Positions 1 to 5,781 of a stretch of 5,781 nt of DNA are shown here, piece by piece. The stretch spans positions 1 through 5,781 of the forward strand of contig DPMX01000353.1 of NCBI GenBank assembly GCA_003540955.1. The letters are read 5' to 3'. Numbering within the stretch: the stretch's first letter is position 1; each line of letters starts with the position of its first letter. Under the pieces are notes generated by a model that searched no databases, was not told where the DNA came from, and worked only from the letters and a program-made list of their open reading frames with translations. The translations under genes and the position numbers were made by a program. This DNA comes from Gammaproteobacteria bacterium (GTDB lineage: Bacteria; Pseudomonadota; Gammaproteobacteria; Ga0077536).

Positions 1-155
1 AAAAGAGCGATCCGCTCGCCCGCGTCCATCCGATCATGGTAGTTGCAAGCCGAACACACACGGAGGGCAGCTTCAAACTCAGGCCGATACTGCATGGCCC
101 CGCACTTACGACATGTATTCCAGAGATCAACTGGTATGTGAGGTCGTGATTTCAT
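1..155 (-). CDS. accD: Acetyl-CoA carboxylase carboxyltransferase subunit beta, N-terminal fragment
   Basis: AccD forms, with AccA, the carboxyltransferase that moves the carboxyl group from carboxybiotin to acetyl-CoA, giving malonyl-CoA for fatty-acid synthesis in the cytoplasm. Only the first 51 codons are in the window; the gene continues past the left edge. The translation starts MKSRPHIPVDLWNTCRKCG and holds a four-cysteine zinc ribbon: Cys15, Cys18, Cys34 and Cys37. The 15 residues between the two Cys pairs match E. coli AccD, as does the flanking pattern (Pro-x-x-Leu-Trp before the first Cys, Arg-Met-x-Ala-x-x-Arg after the last). The ATG at 155 was chosen because an in-frame TAG lies at about 200 with no ATG, GTG or TTG between. 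The ribosome binding site is weak. The gene follows clpC on the same strand after 184 bases, with no clear terminator or strong promoter between. The catalytic crotonase-fold domain lies outside the window, so identity rests on the zinc ribbon. Confidence 0.85.
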   Translation of the reverse strand, partial: MKSRPHIPVDLWNTCRKCGAMQYRPEFEAALRVCSACNYHDRMDAGERIAL

Positions 156-339
156 ACGTTTTGGCTTTAAGAGCCGGGATGGTCCTGCATGTGCAGCCTA
201 CGATGTCTAAACAATGGCCTGCTCGATCGGGACCTGCCGAGCATATTAGCGCTCGTTAGGGCTGGGTGGGGACTAAATCTTTGGTTTTGTCGGTGTTCTT
301 CGAAGCACAATCGATATTTAATTTAGATCTTGGCCTTAT

Positions 340-2940
340 TTATTTTTCCACGATGGACGTTGAGACTTCGATGATTTTGGGTCGTCCCTCAATAACTTGG
401 AGTTCGAATTCTCGCCCTGCTATTTGTGACTTGTAAAGGATGTTGGCTAGTTGGTCGTCGACGTATTTGTTTATAAGGCGAGCCACAGGACGAGCTCCCG
501 AATGCCGATTTATGGTCATGGCGACAATTGCATCCAATGCTTCGGATGATATGTGCAAGAGGACATTAAGACGCTGAGCCCGGATGGTGGCGTCTGATAA
601 GGCTCTCCGTGCGATTTCCCGAATATATTCCGCTTCAAGTGGATCGAAAACTATTATTCGATCCAGACGGTTTACCAAAGGGCTAGGCAGATGTTTAACC
701 GCGTGTTGGCGCACTCGTTCTTCGTACACAGCGCTTTTCCCAGCGTATTCGGCCTTCTCAAGAAATCCAATGTTGGGTCCCGAGGCGTACTCCACCCCAA
801 AGTTTGATGTCAGCACAACAATAGTGTTCCGAAAATCCACATCACGGCCATTGGCGTCTTTCATAAGGCCGTCATCCAATATTTGAAGAAGCACCTGCAA
901 CGTTTGTGGATGGGCTTTATCGATATCGTCAAACAGGACTACACAGAACGGATTACGTCGGACAGCTTCTCCCAGATGGCCCGCATCTTCATAACCGACA
1001 TATCCGGGTGGAGATCCGATGAGTCTCGACACATTGTGTGACTCTGACATCTCGGACATATCGACCCGTACTATGTTTTTAGTAGTCCCGGTCACGAATT
1101 CTGCGAGACCCAATGCGGTTTCCGTTTTGCCGACGCCGCTTTCGCCTAGGAAGAGAAACGATCCAATCGGCCTACGCAAGTCACGCATACCGGCCATGGC
1201 ACGGCGAAGTGATTTACCCAGTTCTGCTAGGACTTTGTCTTGTCCAACTATTCGCTTTTTAAGATGTTCCTCGGTAGTTAAGAATCTTTCTGTTTCCATA
1301 TGGTCAAGGGCGGCAAGCGGAACACTGGTCCATGAGGCAAGTATCTTCCCTATGTCTTCCGGACCAATTGTCGGTTCAGAATTCTTGATTTCTTCGCGCC
1401 AGGCTTCCCTCTCGTCGTGGAGTTCGTTAAATATCTTCTGTTTGGCATGTTGGATATTGTCTGTAGGCGTGGAAGATTTGGGGTGATCAGGTGGATCCTG
1501 ATCAGCGTTACTCGATTCCTCCTCGGAAATACTAGGGTTATCAGCGCTAGTGTTGTTTTCCAAGTGTTGTGTTTTGGTCGGTGGATTTTTCAGTTCTTGA
1601 AGACGGCGTTCAAGCTCCAGAATTCGATTTGGGGGAGTTAAAAGTGCAACCTTTGCCGATGCGGATGCTTCATCTACAAGATCTATAGCTTTGTCGGGTA
1701 AATGTCGGGATATTAAGAAGCGTTGAGATAGGTGCACGGCAGACTTAAGACTTTCGTCAGTTATTTTCACGTTGTGATATGACTCATAAACTGGCCGCAA
1801 CGCTTCGAGGATTCTTAGAGCGTCGTCAGTGTTAGGTTCGTCAACTTCGATTGGTTGAAGGCGCCGGGTCAGGCTCTTGTCACTAATGATTTTCTGACGG
1901 TATTCGCGCCATGTGGTTGCTCCTATTAATTGGATTTCGCCGCGAGCAAGATGACCCATAAACATGTTTGAGGCATCAAGGGAACCGGAAGCACCACCTG
2001 CTCCCACTAATGTATGTATTTCGTCAATAAAGAGAACAACGTCGTTTTGGGAGCGAACTTCTTTGATGAGCCCTCTACATCGTTCCTCAAAGTCTCCCCG
2101 GTGTTTTGTCCCGGCAAGCATCGCCGTCAAATTAACCGAGATTAGACGGTGCTTGGCTATTTCTTTGGGAACGTTGCCGTTAACTATCTGGTGAGCTAAT
2201 CCTTCAACAACAGCCGTTTTCCCAACGCCTGCATCTCCGACCAGTACGGGATTATTCTTTCGTCGACGAAGAAGGATTTCGATGACGCGGTTTGTCTCAG
2301 ATCGACGACCTACGACAGGGTCCAGATAGCCTTCACGTGCGGCCGCGGTAAGGTCCTTTCCGAACATCGCGAGTGGATCACGTTTTTGTTTCCGACTCTC
2401 TCCAACCCTGCCTCGCCGACTGCGATGAGCGGTGCGGTTAGCAGTTGGTTTTTCGGGTCGATATGCCGATTCAACTCGATGCCGAATAAGCGCAAGCCTG
2501 CTCCTGTTAAAAAAATTTACAAGAGTGGCGTTTCGGGACCCTTTAGTTAAAGAACTGCCGTTTGCGAGCACAGCCAGTAAAAGATGGTCTGTGCCAATAA
2601 ATCGAACGCCCATTTTTTCTGCCGCTAGCGAAGAGGCTCGTAATACGTTCTTTCCATGTGTGGATAGGGGACGTCTTCCCGTGTTACTACTTTCCCCGGG
2701 CGTTATGGCGTCCAACAAGGATTCTCGCAAGGTATCTAAATCAATTCGACATTCCTTTAGGACCCGAGCACCTGCTGTTTGAGGTGATCGAAGAATCGCG
2801 ATCAGAATGTGTTCAGGTGCAATTGTTGGATGTCCAAGCATTGCAGCTTCAACTTCTGCTTTCCAGAGCACCCGACGGCCTTTAGTGGTTAGGCGCTTCA
2901 GGTACTCGGAAGGTATCGATTCTTCTTGGTCAGAAGTCAC
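340..2940 (-). CDS. clpC: ClpC-type AAA+ ATP-dependent protein unfoldase (divergent)
   Basis: This cytoplasmic hexameric unfoldase threads proteins into the ClpP peptidase. Domains in order over 866 residues: two Clp N-repeats (about 13-75 and 92-157), a basic linker (161-188), AAA+ D1 (about 190-430) with Walker A GDAGVGKT 235-242 and Walker B FIDE 304-307, a middle region (about 438-520), and AAA+ D2 with Walker A GESGVGKT 599-606, pore loop GYVGYE 646-651, sensor Asn713, arginine finger about Arg758 and sensor-2 GAR 815-817. Ile724-Gly-Phe726 sits where the ClpP-docking loop belongs, so a ClpP partner is expected. Oddities: pore loop 1 is Lys-His280-Arg-Gly, where ClpC normally has Tyr; the D2 Walker B ends Asp671-Asp672 instead of Asp-Glu; residues about 451-495 are a Pro/Ser/Asn/acidic linker replacing the coiled-coil tip. 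It is somewhat longer than the usual 810-850. The start is GTG with a weak AAAG-type binding site; an ATG at codon 34 would cut the N-domain. Neither CIRCE nor CtsR-like repeats are visible upstream. Family assignment is firm; full activity is not. Confidence 0.95.
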   Translation of the reverse strand: MTSDQEESIPSEYLKRLTTKGRRVLWKAEVEAAMLGHPTIAPEHILIAILRSPQTAGARVLKECRIDLDTLRESLLDAITPGESSNTGRRPLSTHGKNVLRASSLAAEKMGVRFIGTDHLLLAVLANGSSLTKGSRNATLVNFFNRSRLALIRHRVESAYRPEKPTANRTAHRSRRGRVGESRKQKRDPLAMFGKDLTAAAREGYLDPVVGRRSETNRVIEILLRRRKNNPVLVGDAGVGKTAVVEGLAHQIVNGNVPKEIAKHRLISVNLTAMLAGTKHRGDFEERCRGLIKEVRSQNDVVLFIDEIHTLVGAGGASGSLDASNMFMGHLARGEIQLIGATTWREYRQKIISDKSLTRRLQPIEVDEPNTDDALRILEALRPVYESYHNVKITDESLKSAVHLSQRFLISRHLPDKAIDLVDEASASAKVALLTPPNRILELERRLQELKNPPTKTQHLENNTSADNPSISEEESSNADQDPPDHPKSSTPTDNIQHAKQKIFNELHDEREAWREEIKNSEPTIGPEDIGKILASWTSVPLAALDHMETERFLTTEEHLKKRIVGQDKVLAELGKSLRRAMAGMRDLRRPIGSFLFLGESGVGKTETALGLAEFVTGTTKNIVRVDMSEMSESHNVSRLIGSPPGYVGYEDAGHLGEAVRRNPFCVVLFDDIDKAHPQTLQVLLQILDDGLMKDANGRDVDFRNTIVVLTSNFGVEYASGPNIGFLEKAEYAGKSAVYEERVRQHAVKHLPSPLVNRLDRIIVFDPLEAEYIREIARRALSDATIRAQRLNVLLHISSEALDAIVAMTINRHSGARPVARLINKYVDDQLANILYKSQIAGREFELQVIEGRPKIIEVSTSIVEK

Positions 2941-2957
2941 AGGTGTTTCTTTCGGGA

Positions 2958-3173
2958 CTAGACACCCACCGGCAGTTGATCGACAAGACTTTGTAAGCCT
3001 TGGCCGATGCTATCGCCAAGTGAGGTGAGCACGATGATGAGCACCACTACAAACACGGTGGACACGAGGGCAAATCCGACTACGGTGCAGCCGCCCCCTG
3101 ACGTTAGGGAGGTGCCACGGTTCATGTCTGGTTCTGAGTGGTTTGAACGGGAAGGGGATGAAGAGGGTTTCAT
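2958..3173 (-). CDS. Small single-pass membrane protein of unknown function upstream of clpC
   Basis: I do not recognise this 71-residue protein. It has a polar Ser/Pro-rich N-terminus (residues 1-22), a Gly-Gly-Gly-Cys motif at 26-29, one strongly hydrophobic segment of about 19-20 residues (31-50, rich in Val, Leu, Ile and Phe) that should span the membrane, and a short tail with an amphipathic look ending in LPVGV. The Cys does not sit in a lipobox, since the hydrophobic stretch follows it instead of preceding it. It lacks the Trp-Pro pattern of SecE and the two membrane spans of SecG. Its TAG lies 17 bases before the clpC GTG on the same strand, so the two are probably co-transcribed and perhaps translationally coupled. 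The start is uncertain: ATG at 3173 gives 71 residues and ATG at 3125 gives 55, neither with a strong ribosome binding site; both keep the membrane segment. An antisense frame here is also open, so the call rests on the hydrophobic segment and the operon-like spacing. Confidence 0.6.
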   Translation of the reverse strand: MKPSSSPSRSNHSEPDMNRGTSLTSGGGCTVVGFALVSTVFVVVLIIVLTSLGDSIGQGLQSLVDQLPVGV

Positions 3174-3385
3174 GAATACTCTGGATAATGCCAGAAAAGT
3201 TAGTTGAGTATCAGTGGTGATTGATTGGGAACGAAGGATTGAAGGCTACGCTCGGTTTAAGCGCAGCATGTACTGACTTGGGTGGCCAAATAATTCTGAG
3301 GGATTTGAAGTGTCGACTTTCGTTACTGTCATCGCATCGGTTTGGGGTTGTACACGGTAAACTTAAGACTTAAGGGTCGAACCAA
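3174..3385. promoter_or_regulatory. Divergent intergenic region between the clpC block and moaC
   Basis: Both gene blocks start outward from here, so their promoters are expected in this stretch. I could not find a -35/-10 pair close to consensus on either strand. Candidate -10 elements are TAAACT at about 3359 on the plus strand and GATACT-like sequence at about 3213 on the minus strand, each without a convincing -35 partner. No CIRCE element, CtsR-type direct repeat, riboswitch-like fold or strong terminator is visible. Frames crossing it on either strand are short and resemble no known family. The regulatory role is inferred from gene orientation only. Confidence 0.45.
3361..3374 (+). repeat. 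Tandem ACTTAAG repeat next to an AAGGG ribosome-binding-site-like motif
   Basis: Two head-to-tail copies of ACTTAAG (3361-3367 and 3368-3374) each contain the palindrome CTTAAG. The second copy runs into AAGGG (3372-3376), a plausible Shine-Dalgarno nine bases before an ATG at 3386. That ATG is out of frame with moaC, so the site matters for judging the true moaC start. A repressor site or a chance duplication are both possible. Confidence 0.4.
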
Positions 3386-3455
3386 ATGAACCTTCGGAGA
3401 AAACGTCTCGGGTACAGAAAAACTTTCACATTTTGATGCCGACGGATCTGCATGG

Positions 3456-3917
3456 ATGGTTGATGTCACCAGCAAGTCCGAGTCGGATCGCCGCGCCGTC
3501 GCCCGTGGTCGCGTAATGGTAAACCCTTCGACGTTAGCGATGGTTCGGGACCAGCTTTCGGGTGCAGATACCACCTTGCGGAAGGGTGATGTGCTGGGCG
3601 TTGCGCGCTTGGCCGGGATTTTGGCAGCCAAGCGCACAGCCGATCTCATTCCGTTATGCCATCCGTTGCCGATCTCAGGTGTGCAGGTGAGCTTGTGTCC
3701 GGAAGGCGACGAATCCATTGTGATTGAGGCAAGTGTTCGAACTGTCAGTCGTACGGGTGTCGAAATGGAAGCTTTGACAGCGGTATCTGTTGCGGCGTTA
3801 ACGGTTTACGACATGTGTAAGTCTGTTGATCGGGATATGCGGATCATGGATATCCACCTCGTTGAAAAACATGGTGGATCCCATGGTGACGCTCAAGCTT
3901 CCCGGTCGGAACTCTAA
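3456..3917 (+). CDS. moaC: Cyclic pyranopterin monophosphate synthase MoaC (start uncertain)
   Basis: MoaC works with the radical-SAM enzyme MoaA in the first step of molybdenum cofactor synthesis, converting the 3',8-cyclo-GTP intermediate to cyclic pyranopterin monophosphate. The 153 residues follow the family closely: MVDVTSK at the start, Lys43-Gly-Asp, the block DLIPLCHPL around His69, GVEMEALTA 101-109, YDMCK with Asp119 and Lys122, and a C-terminal K-x-GG motif. Lys43, His69, Asp119 and Lys122 line up with the active-site residues of E. coli MoaC. The listed ATG is probably not the true N-terminus: the 11 codons just before it read LSHFDADGSAW, matching the E. coli segment LTHINAAGEAH, yet that frame has no ATG, GTG or TTG back to a TGA at 3387. 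The usual length is about 160, so roughly 12-20 residues may be missing. No other molybdopterin gene is in the window. The stop lies 18 bases before gyrA, so the two are probably co-transcribed. Confidence 0.92.
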   Translation: MVDVTSKSESDRRAVARGRVMVNPSTLAMVRDQLSGADTTLRKGDVLGVARLAGILAAKRTADLIPLCHPLPISGVQVSLCPEGDESIVIEASVRTVSRTGVEMEALTAVSVAALTVYDMCKSVDRDMRIMDIHLVEKHGGSHGDAQASRSEL

Positions 3918-3922
3918 AGTTG

Positions 3923-3929
3923 AAAGGAG
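3923..3929 (+). promoter_or_regulatory. Shine-Dalgarno sequence of gyrA
   Basis: AAAGGAG lies six bases before the GTG at 3936. It is the strongest ribosome binding site in the window and fixes the GTG as the gyrA start, although the first ATG in frame is 19 codons further in. It lies between the moaC stop and gyrA, which fits translation of gyrA from a shared messenger. Confidence 0.85.
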
Positions 3930-3935
3930 CCTCGA

Positions 3936-5781
3936 GTGGACGAACATCCCGCTGAATCCGTTGATATCGAATCCATAGATATCGCGAAGGAAATGGAAAC
4001 GTCGTATATCGACTATGCGATGAGCACGATAGTTTCTCGTGCTATTCCAGATGTGCGTGATGGTCTGAAGCCCGTCCAGCGTCGCCTCCTGTACTCGATG
4101 GATGAATTGGGAGGAAGTCCGAACTCTGCCTATAAAAAATCGGCTCGTATTGTTGGGGACACGATGGGTAAATACCATCCCCATGGTGATCAGGCGCTGT
4201 ATGACGCGCTTGTGCGCATGGCACAAGATTTTTCGTTGCGTTATTGCCTGGTTGATGGCCAGGGGAACTTCGGATCCGTGGATGGGGATCCTGCGGCGGC
4301 GATGCGGTACACCGAAACACGTCTGACCCAGCTTTCCGCGGCTATGCTCGACGACATTGATCGCGACACGGTTGATTTTGTAGACAATTTTGACGGTAGT
4401 GCGGAGATGCCGGAAGTTTTGCCTTCTGTAATTCCTAACTTGTTGGTTAACGGAGCGACAGGTATTGCGGTTGGCATGGCTACAAGTATGCCCCCGCACA
4501 ACTTGCGTGAAATTGGGCGCGCGATCGAGCAGTACATTGATGACCCCGAGGTTTCCTCGCGTGATCTCATGCGAAATGTCAAAGGACCCGATTTTCCGAC
4601 GGGTGGGATCGTTTATGACGATGGATTAGAACAGGCGTATACGCAGGGGCGGGGGCGGGTGACCGTTTTAGCCGATGTGCAGAAGGAAGAAGTCCGGGGG
4701 AATACTGACGCGTGGGTTATCCATGATCTGCCCTACATGGTTAACAAGGCGAATCTGGTGGAACGAATCGCCACGCTAGTCCGCGACAAGGTTATTGAGG
4801 ATATTCGAGATATAAGGGACGAATCGGACCGTCATGGAATGCGTGTGGTAATTGAGTTGCGTAACCGTCATGATGGGACGGCTTGGGAGGTCCTTAATAG
4901 GCTCTTCAAGCATACGGCGCTTCGAACTACTTTTAGCATCAATAATCTGGCTTTAGTTCCAAATGAAATGCCTGAAGGTGAGCACGCCGGCGTAGGTCAG
5001 CCTGAGCAACTTTCTCTACGTCGACTTATTGAACTGTTCGTGAAACATCGACAAATCGTTGTACGTCGTCGTGCAGCGTTCGATCTTCGGAAAGCGGAGG
5101 CCCGCGAACACTTACTTGAGGGCTATGCCATTGCTCTCGAGAAGATTGATGATGTGATTAAAGTTATTCGTGCGGCCGACGACACAGAGTCGGCTCGGAA
5201 TGAATTGATGCAGGGGTTTGGACTCACTGAGATACAAGCGAATGCCATTCTGGATATGCAGCTTCGCCGGCTTGTACGTTTGGAGCGTGATCAAATTCTG
5301 GAGGAACTCAAGTCGGTTCGGGCAAATATCAAGGAATTGAAGGCTACATTGGCTGACGAAGCTCGAATTCTGGAGATTATTCGGACTGAAACACGCGAGG
5401 TAACTGAAAAGTTCGGTGACGAACGAAAAACAGAGATTAGGAAGGGGTCGGCTGGGGACTTTAATGCAGAAGACTTGGTAGCCGACGAGGATTGCCTGGT
5501 GACGATGTCTTCTGCCGGATACGTCAAGCGTGTTCCGGCAAACACATATAGGCGTCAGGGGCGTGGAGGCAAAGGTATCCGCGGTTTCCGGAGTAAGACC
5601 GGGGGAATTATCGAGCATTTTCTTGTAGCGAACACGCATGACCATCTGCTCTTTTTTACCAACAAGGGAAAGGTGTACCGGGTACGGGCGTATGAATTGC
5701 CGGAGCAAGGGCGTGACGCGCAGGGACACAATCTGGTCAATCTGCTGCCAGTTGAGGAGGGTGAGCGGGCTACTGCCGTTT
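3936..5781 (+). CDS. gyrA: DNA gyrase subunit A, partial (C-terminus beyond window)
   Basis: GyrA pairs with GyrB to form the A2B2 gyrase that introduces negative supercoils using ATP; GyrA cuts and rejoins the DNA gate. The window holds 615 codons, and the frame is open to the edge. The winged-helix domain carries YIDYAMSTIVSRA 24-36, RDGLKPVQRR 41-50, the quinolone-determining region around HPHGDQALYD 81-90, and catalytic Tyr125 in AAMRYTE (E. coli Tyr122). The tower and coiled-coil follow, including the QAILDMQLRRL-type segment (near-identical here, 434-446), and the first blades of the C-terminal beta-pinwheel start near 510. A GyrA-box-like motif, QGRGGKG 541-547, supports gyrA over parC. 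The insertion found in E. coli GyrA before this QAILD segment is absent. Gln86 replaces E. coli Ser83, while Asp90 (E. coli Asp87) is kept. The GTG start has a strong AAAGGAG site and sits 18 bases after moaC, an unusual partner for gyrA. ParC is the main alternative identity. Confidence 0.95.
   Translation, partial: MDEHPAESVDIESIDIAKEMETSYIDYAMSTIVSRAIPDVRDGLKPVQRRLLYSMDELGGSPNSAYKKSARIVGDTMGKYHPHGDQALYDALVRMAQDFSLRYCLVDGQGNFGSVDGDPAAAMRYTETRLTQLSAAMLDDIDRDTVDFVDNFDGSAEMPEVLPSVIPNLLVNGATGIAVGMATSMPPHNLREIGRAIEQYIDDPEVSSRDLMRNVKGPDFPTGGIVYDDGLEQAYTQGRGRVTVLADVQKEEVRGNTDAWVIHDLPYMVNKANLVERIATLVRDKVIEDIRDIRDESDRHGMRVVIELRNRHDGTAWEVLNRLFKHTALRTTFSINNLALVPNEMPEGEHAGVGQPEQLSLRRLIELFVKHRQIVVRRRAAFDLRKAEAREHLLEGYAIALEKIDDVIKVIRAADDTESARNELMQGFGLTEIQANAILDMQLRRLVRLERDQILEELKSVRANIKELKATLADEARILEIIRTETREVTEKFGDERKTEIRKGSAGDFNAEDLVADEDCLVTMSSAGYVKRVPANTYRRQGRGGKGIRGFRSKTGGIIEHFLVANTHDHLLFFTNKGKVYRVRAYELPEQGRDAQGHNLVNLLPVEEGERATAV

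Noticed and set aside
220..243. Inverted repeat TGCTCG / CGAGCA with a 12-base loop between clpC and accD
   Set aside because: The stem is only six pairs and no T-tract follows on either strand, so it is not a credible intrinsic terminator.
1019..1486. A 155-codon plus-strand frame inside clpC
   Set aside because: Shadow of the conserved ClpC D2 region; no recognisable motif.
2958..3173. Lipoprotein signal in the small membrane protein (Gly-Gly-Gly-Cys)
   Set aside because: In a lipobox the Cys follows the hydrophobic stretch; here it precedes it.
3007..3207. A 66-codon plus-strand frame opposite the small membrane protein
   Set aside because: Polar, low-complexity translation with no ribosome binding site; the minus-strand frame has a coherent membrane segment and operon spacing.
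3329..3718. A 129-codon minus-strand frame over the moaC start
   Set aside because: Antisense to conserved MoaC sequence with a low-complexity translation; it does not explain the missing moaC start.
3798..4499. A 233-codon open frame on the minus strand opposite moaC and gyrA
   Set aside because: It lies antisense to two strongly conserved genes, crosses their boundary, and its protein (rich in His, Arg and Asn) resembles no family.
5112..5729. A 205-codon open frame on the minus strand inside gyrA
   Set aside because: It is fully antisense to the conserved GyrA frame, and its translation shows no domain pattern.
1..5781. CRISPR array, insertion sequence, tRNA or rRNA, or phage genes
   Set aside because: No regularly spaced repeats, transposase motifs, terminal inverted repeats or structural RNA signatures were seen; the coding content is housekeeping.

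Overview
The window comes from a bacterial chromosome of roughly balanced base composition and carries mostly housekeeping genes. It has two gene blocks that diverge from an intergenic region at about 3174-3385. The leftward (minus-strand) block, in transcription order, is a short unknown single-pass membrane protein (3173-2958), a ClpC-type double-ring AAA+ unfoldase (2940-340), and the first 51 codons of accD, the acetyl-CoA carboxylase beta subunit (from 155 past the left edge). The rightward block is moaC, a molybdenum cofactor biosynthesis gene, followed 18 bases later by gyrA, the DNA gyrase A subunit, which runs off the right edge after 615 codons.

The taxon cannot be fixed from this sequence. 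GyrA lacks the tower insertion of gammaproteobacterial GyrA, and the unfoldase is ClpC rather than ClpA. GTG starts are used for clpC and gyrA. The GyrA style recalls Chloroflexota and other non-proteobacterial lineages, but this is an impression, not a demonstrated placement.

The genes do not form one pathway. AccD serves fatty-acid synthesis, ClpC protein quality control with ClpP, MoaC molybdopterin synthesis, and GyrA DNA topology. The tightest links are the membrane ORF with clpC (17-base gap) and moaC with gyrA (18-base gap with a strong Shine-Dalgarno), each probably co-transcribed.

I found no previously undescribed system. The points worth a second look are mostly departures from family consensus. 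ClpC has His in the D1 pore loop, Asp for the Walker B Glu in D2, and a Pro/Ser/Asn/acidic linker in place of the coiled-coil tip of the middle domain. The conserved MoaC N-terminus is encoded in frame but has no usable start codon upstream, which suggests an indel, a substitution or an unusual start. GyrA has Gln at the position equivalent to E. coli Ser83 and a variant GyrA box. The membrane protein next to clpC is unknown.
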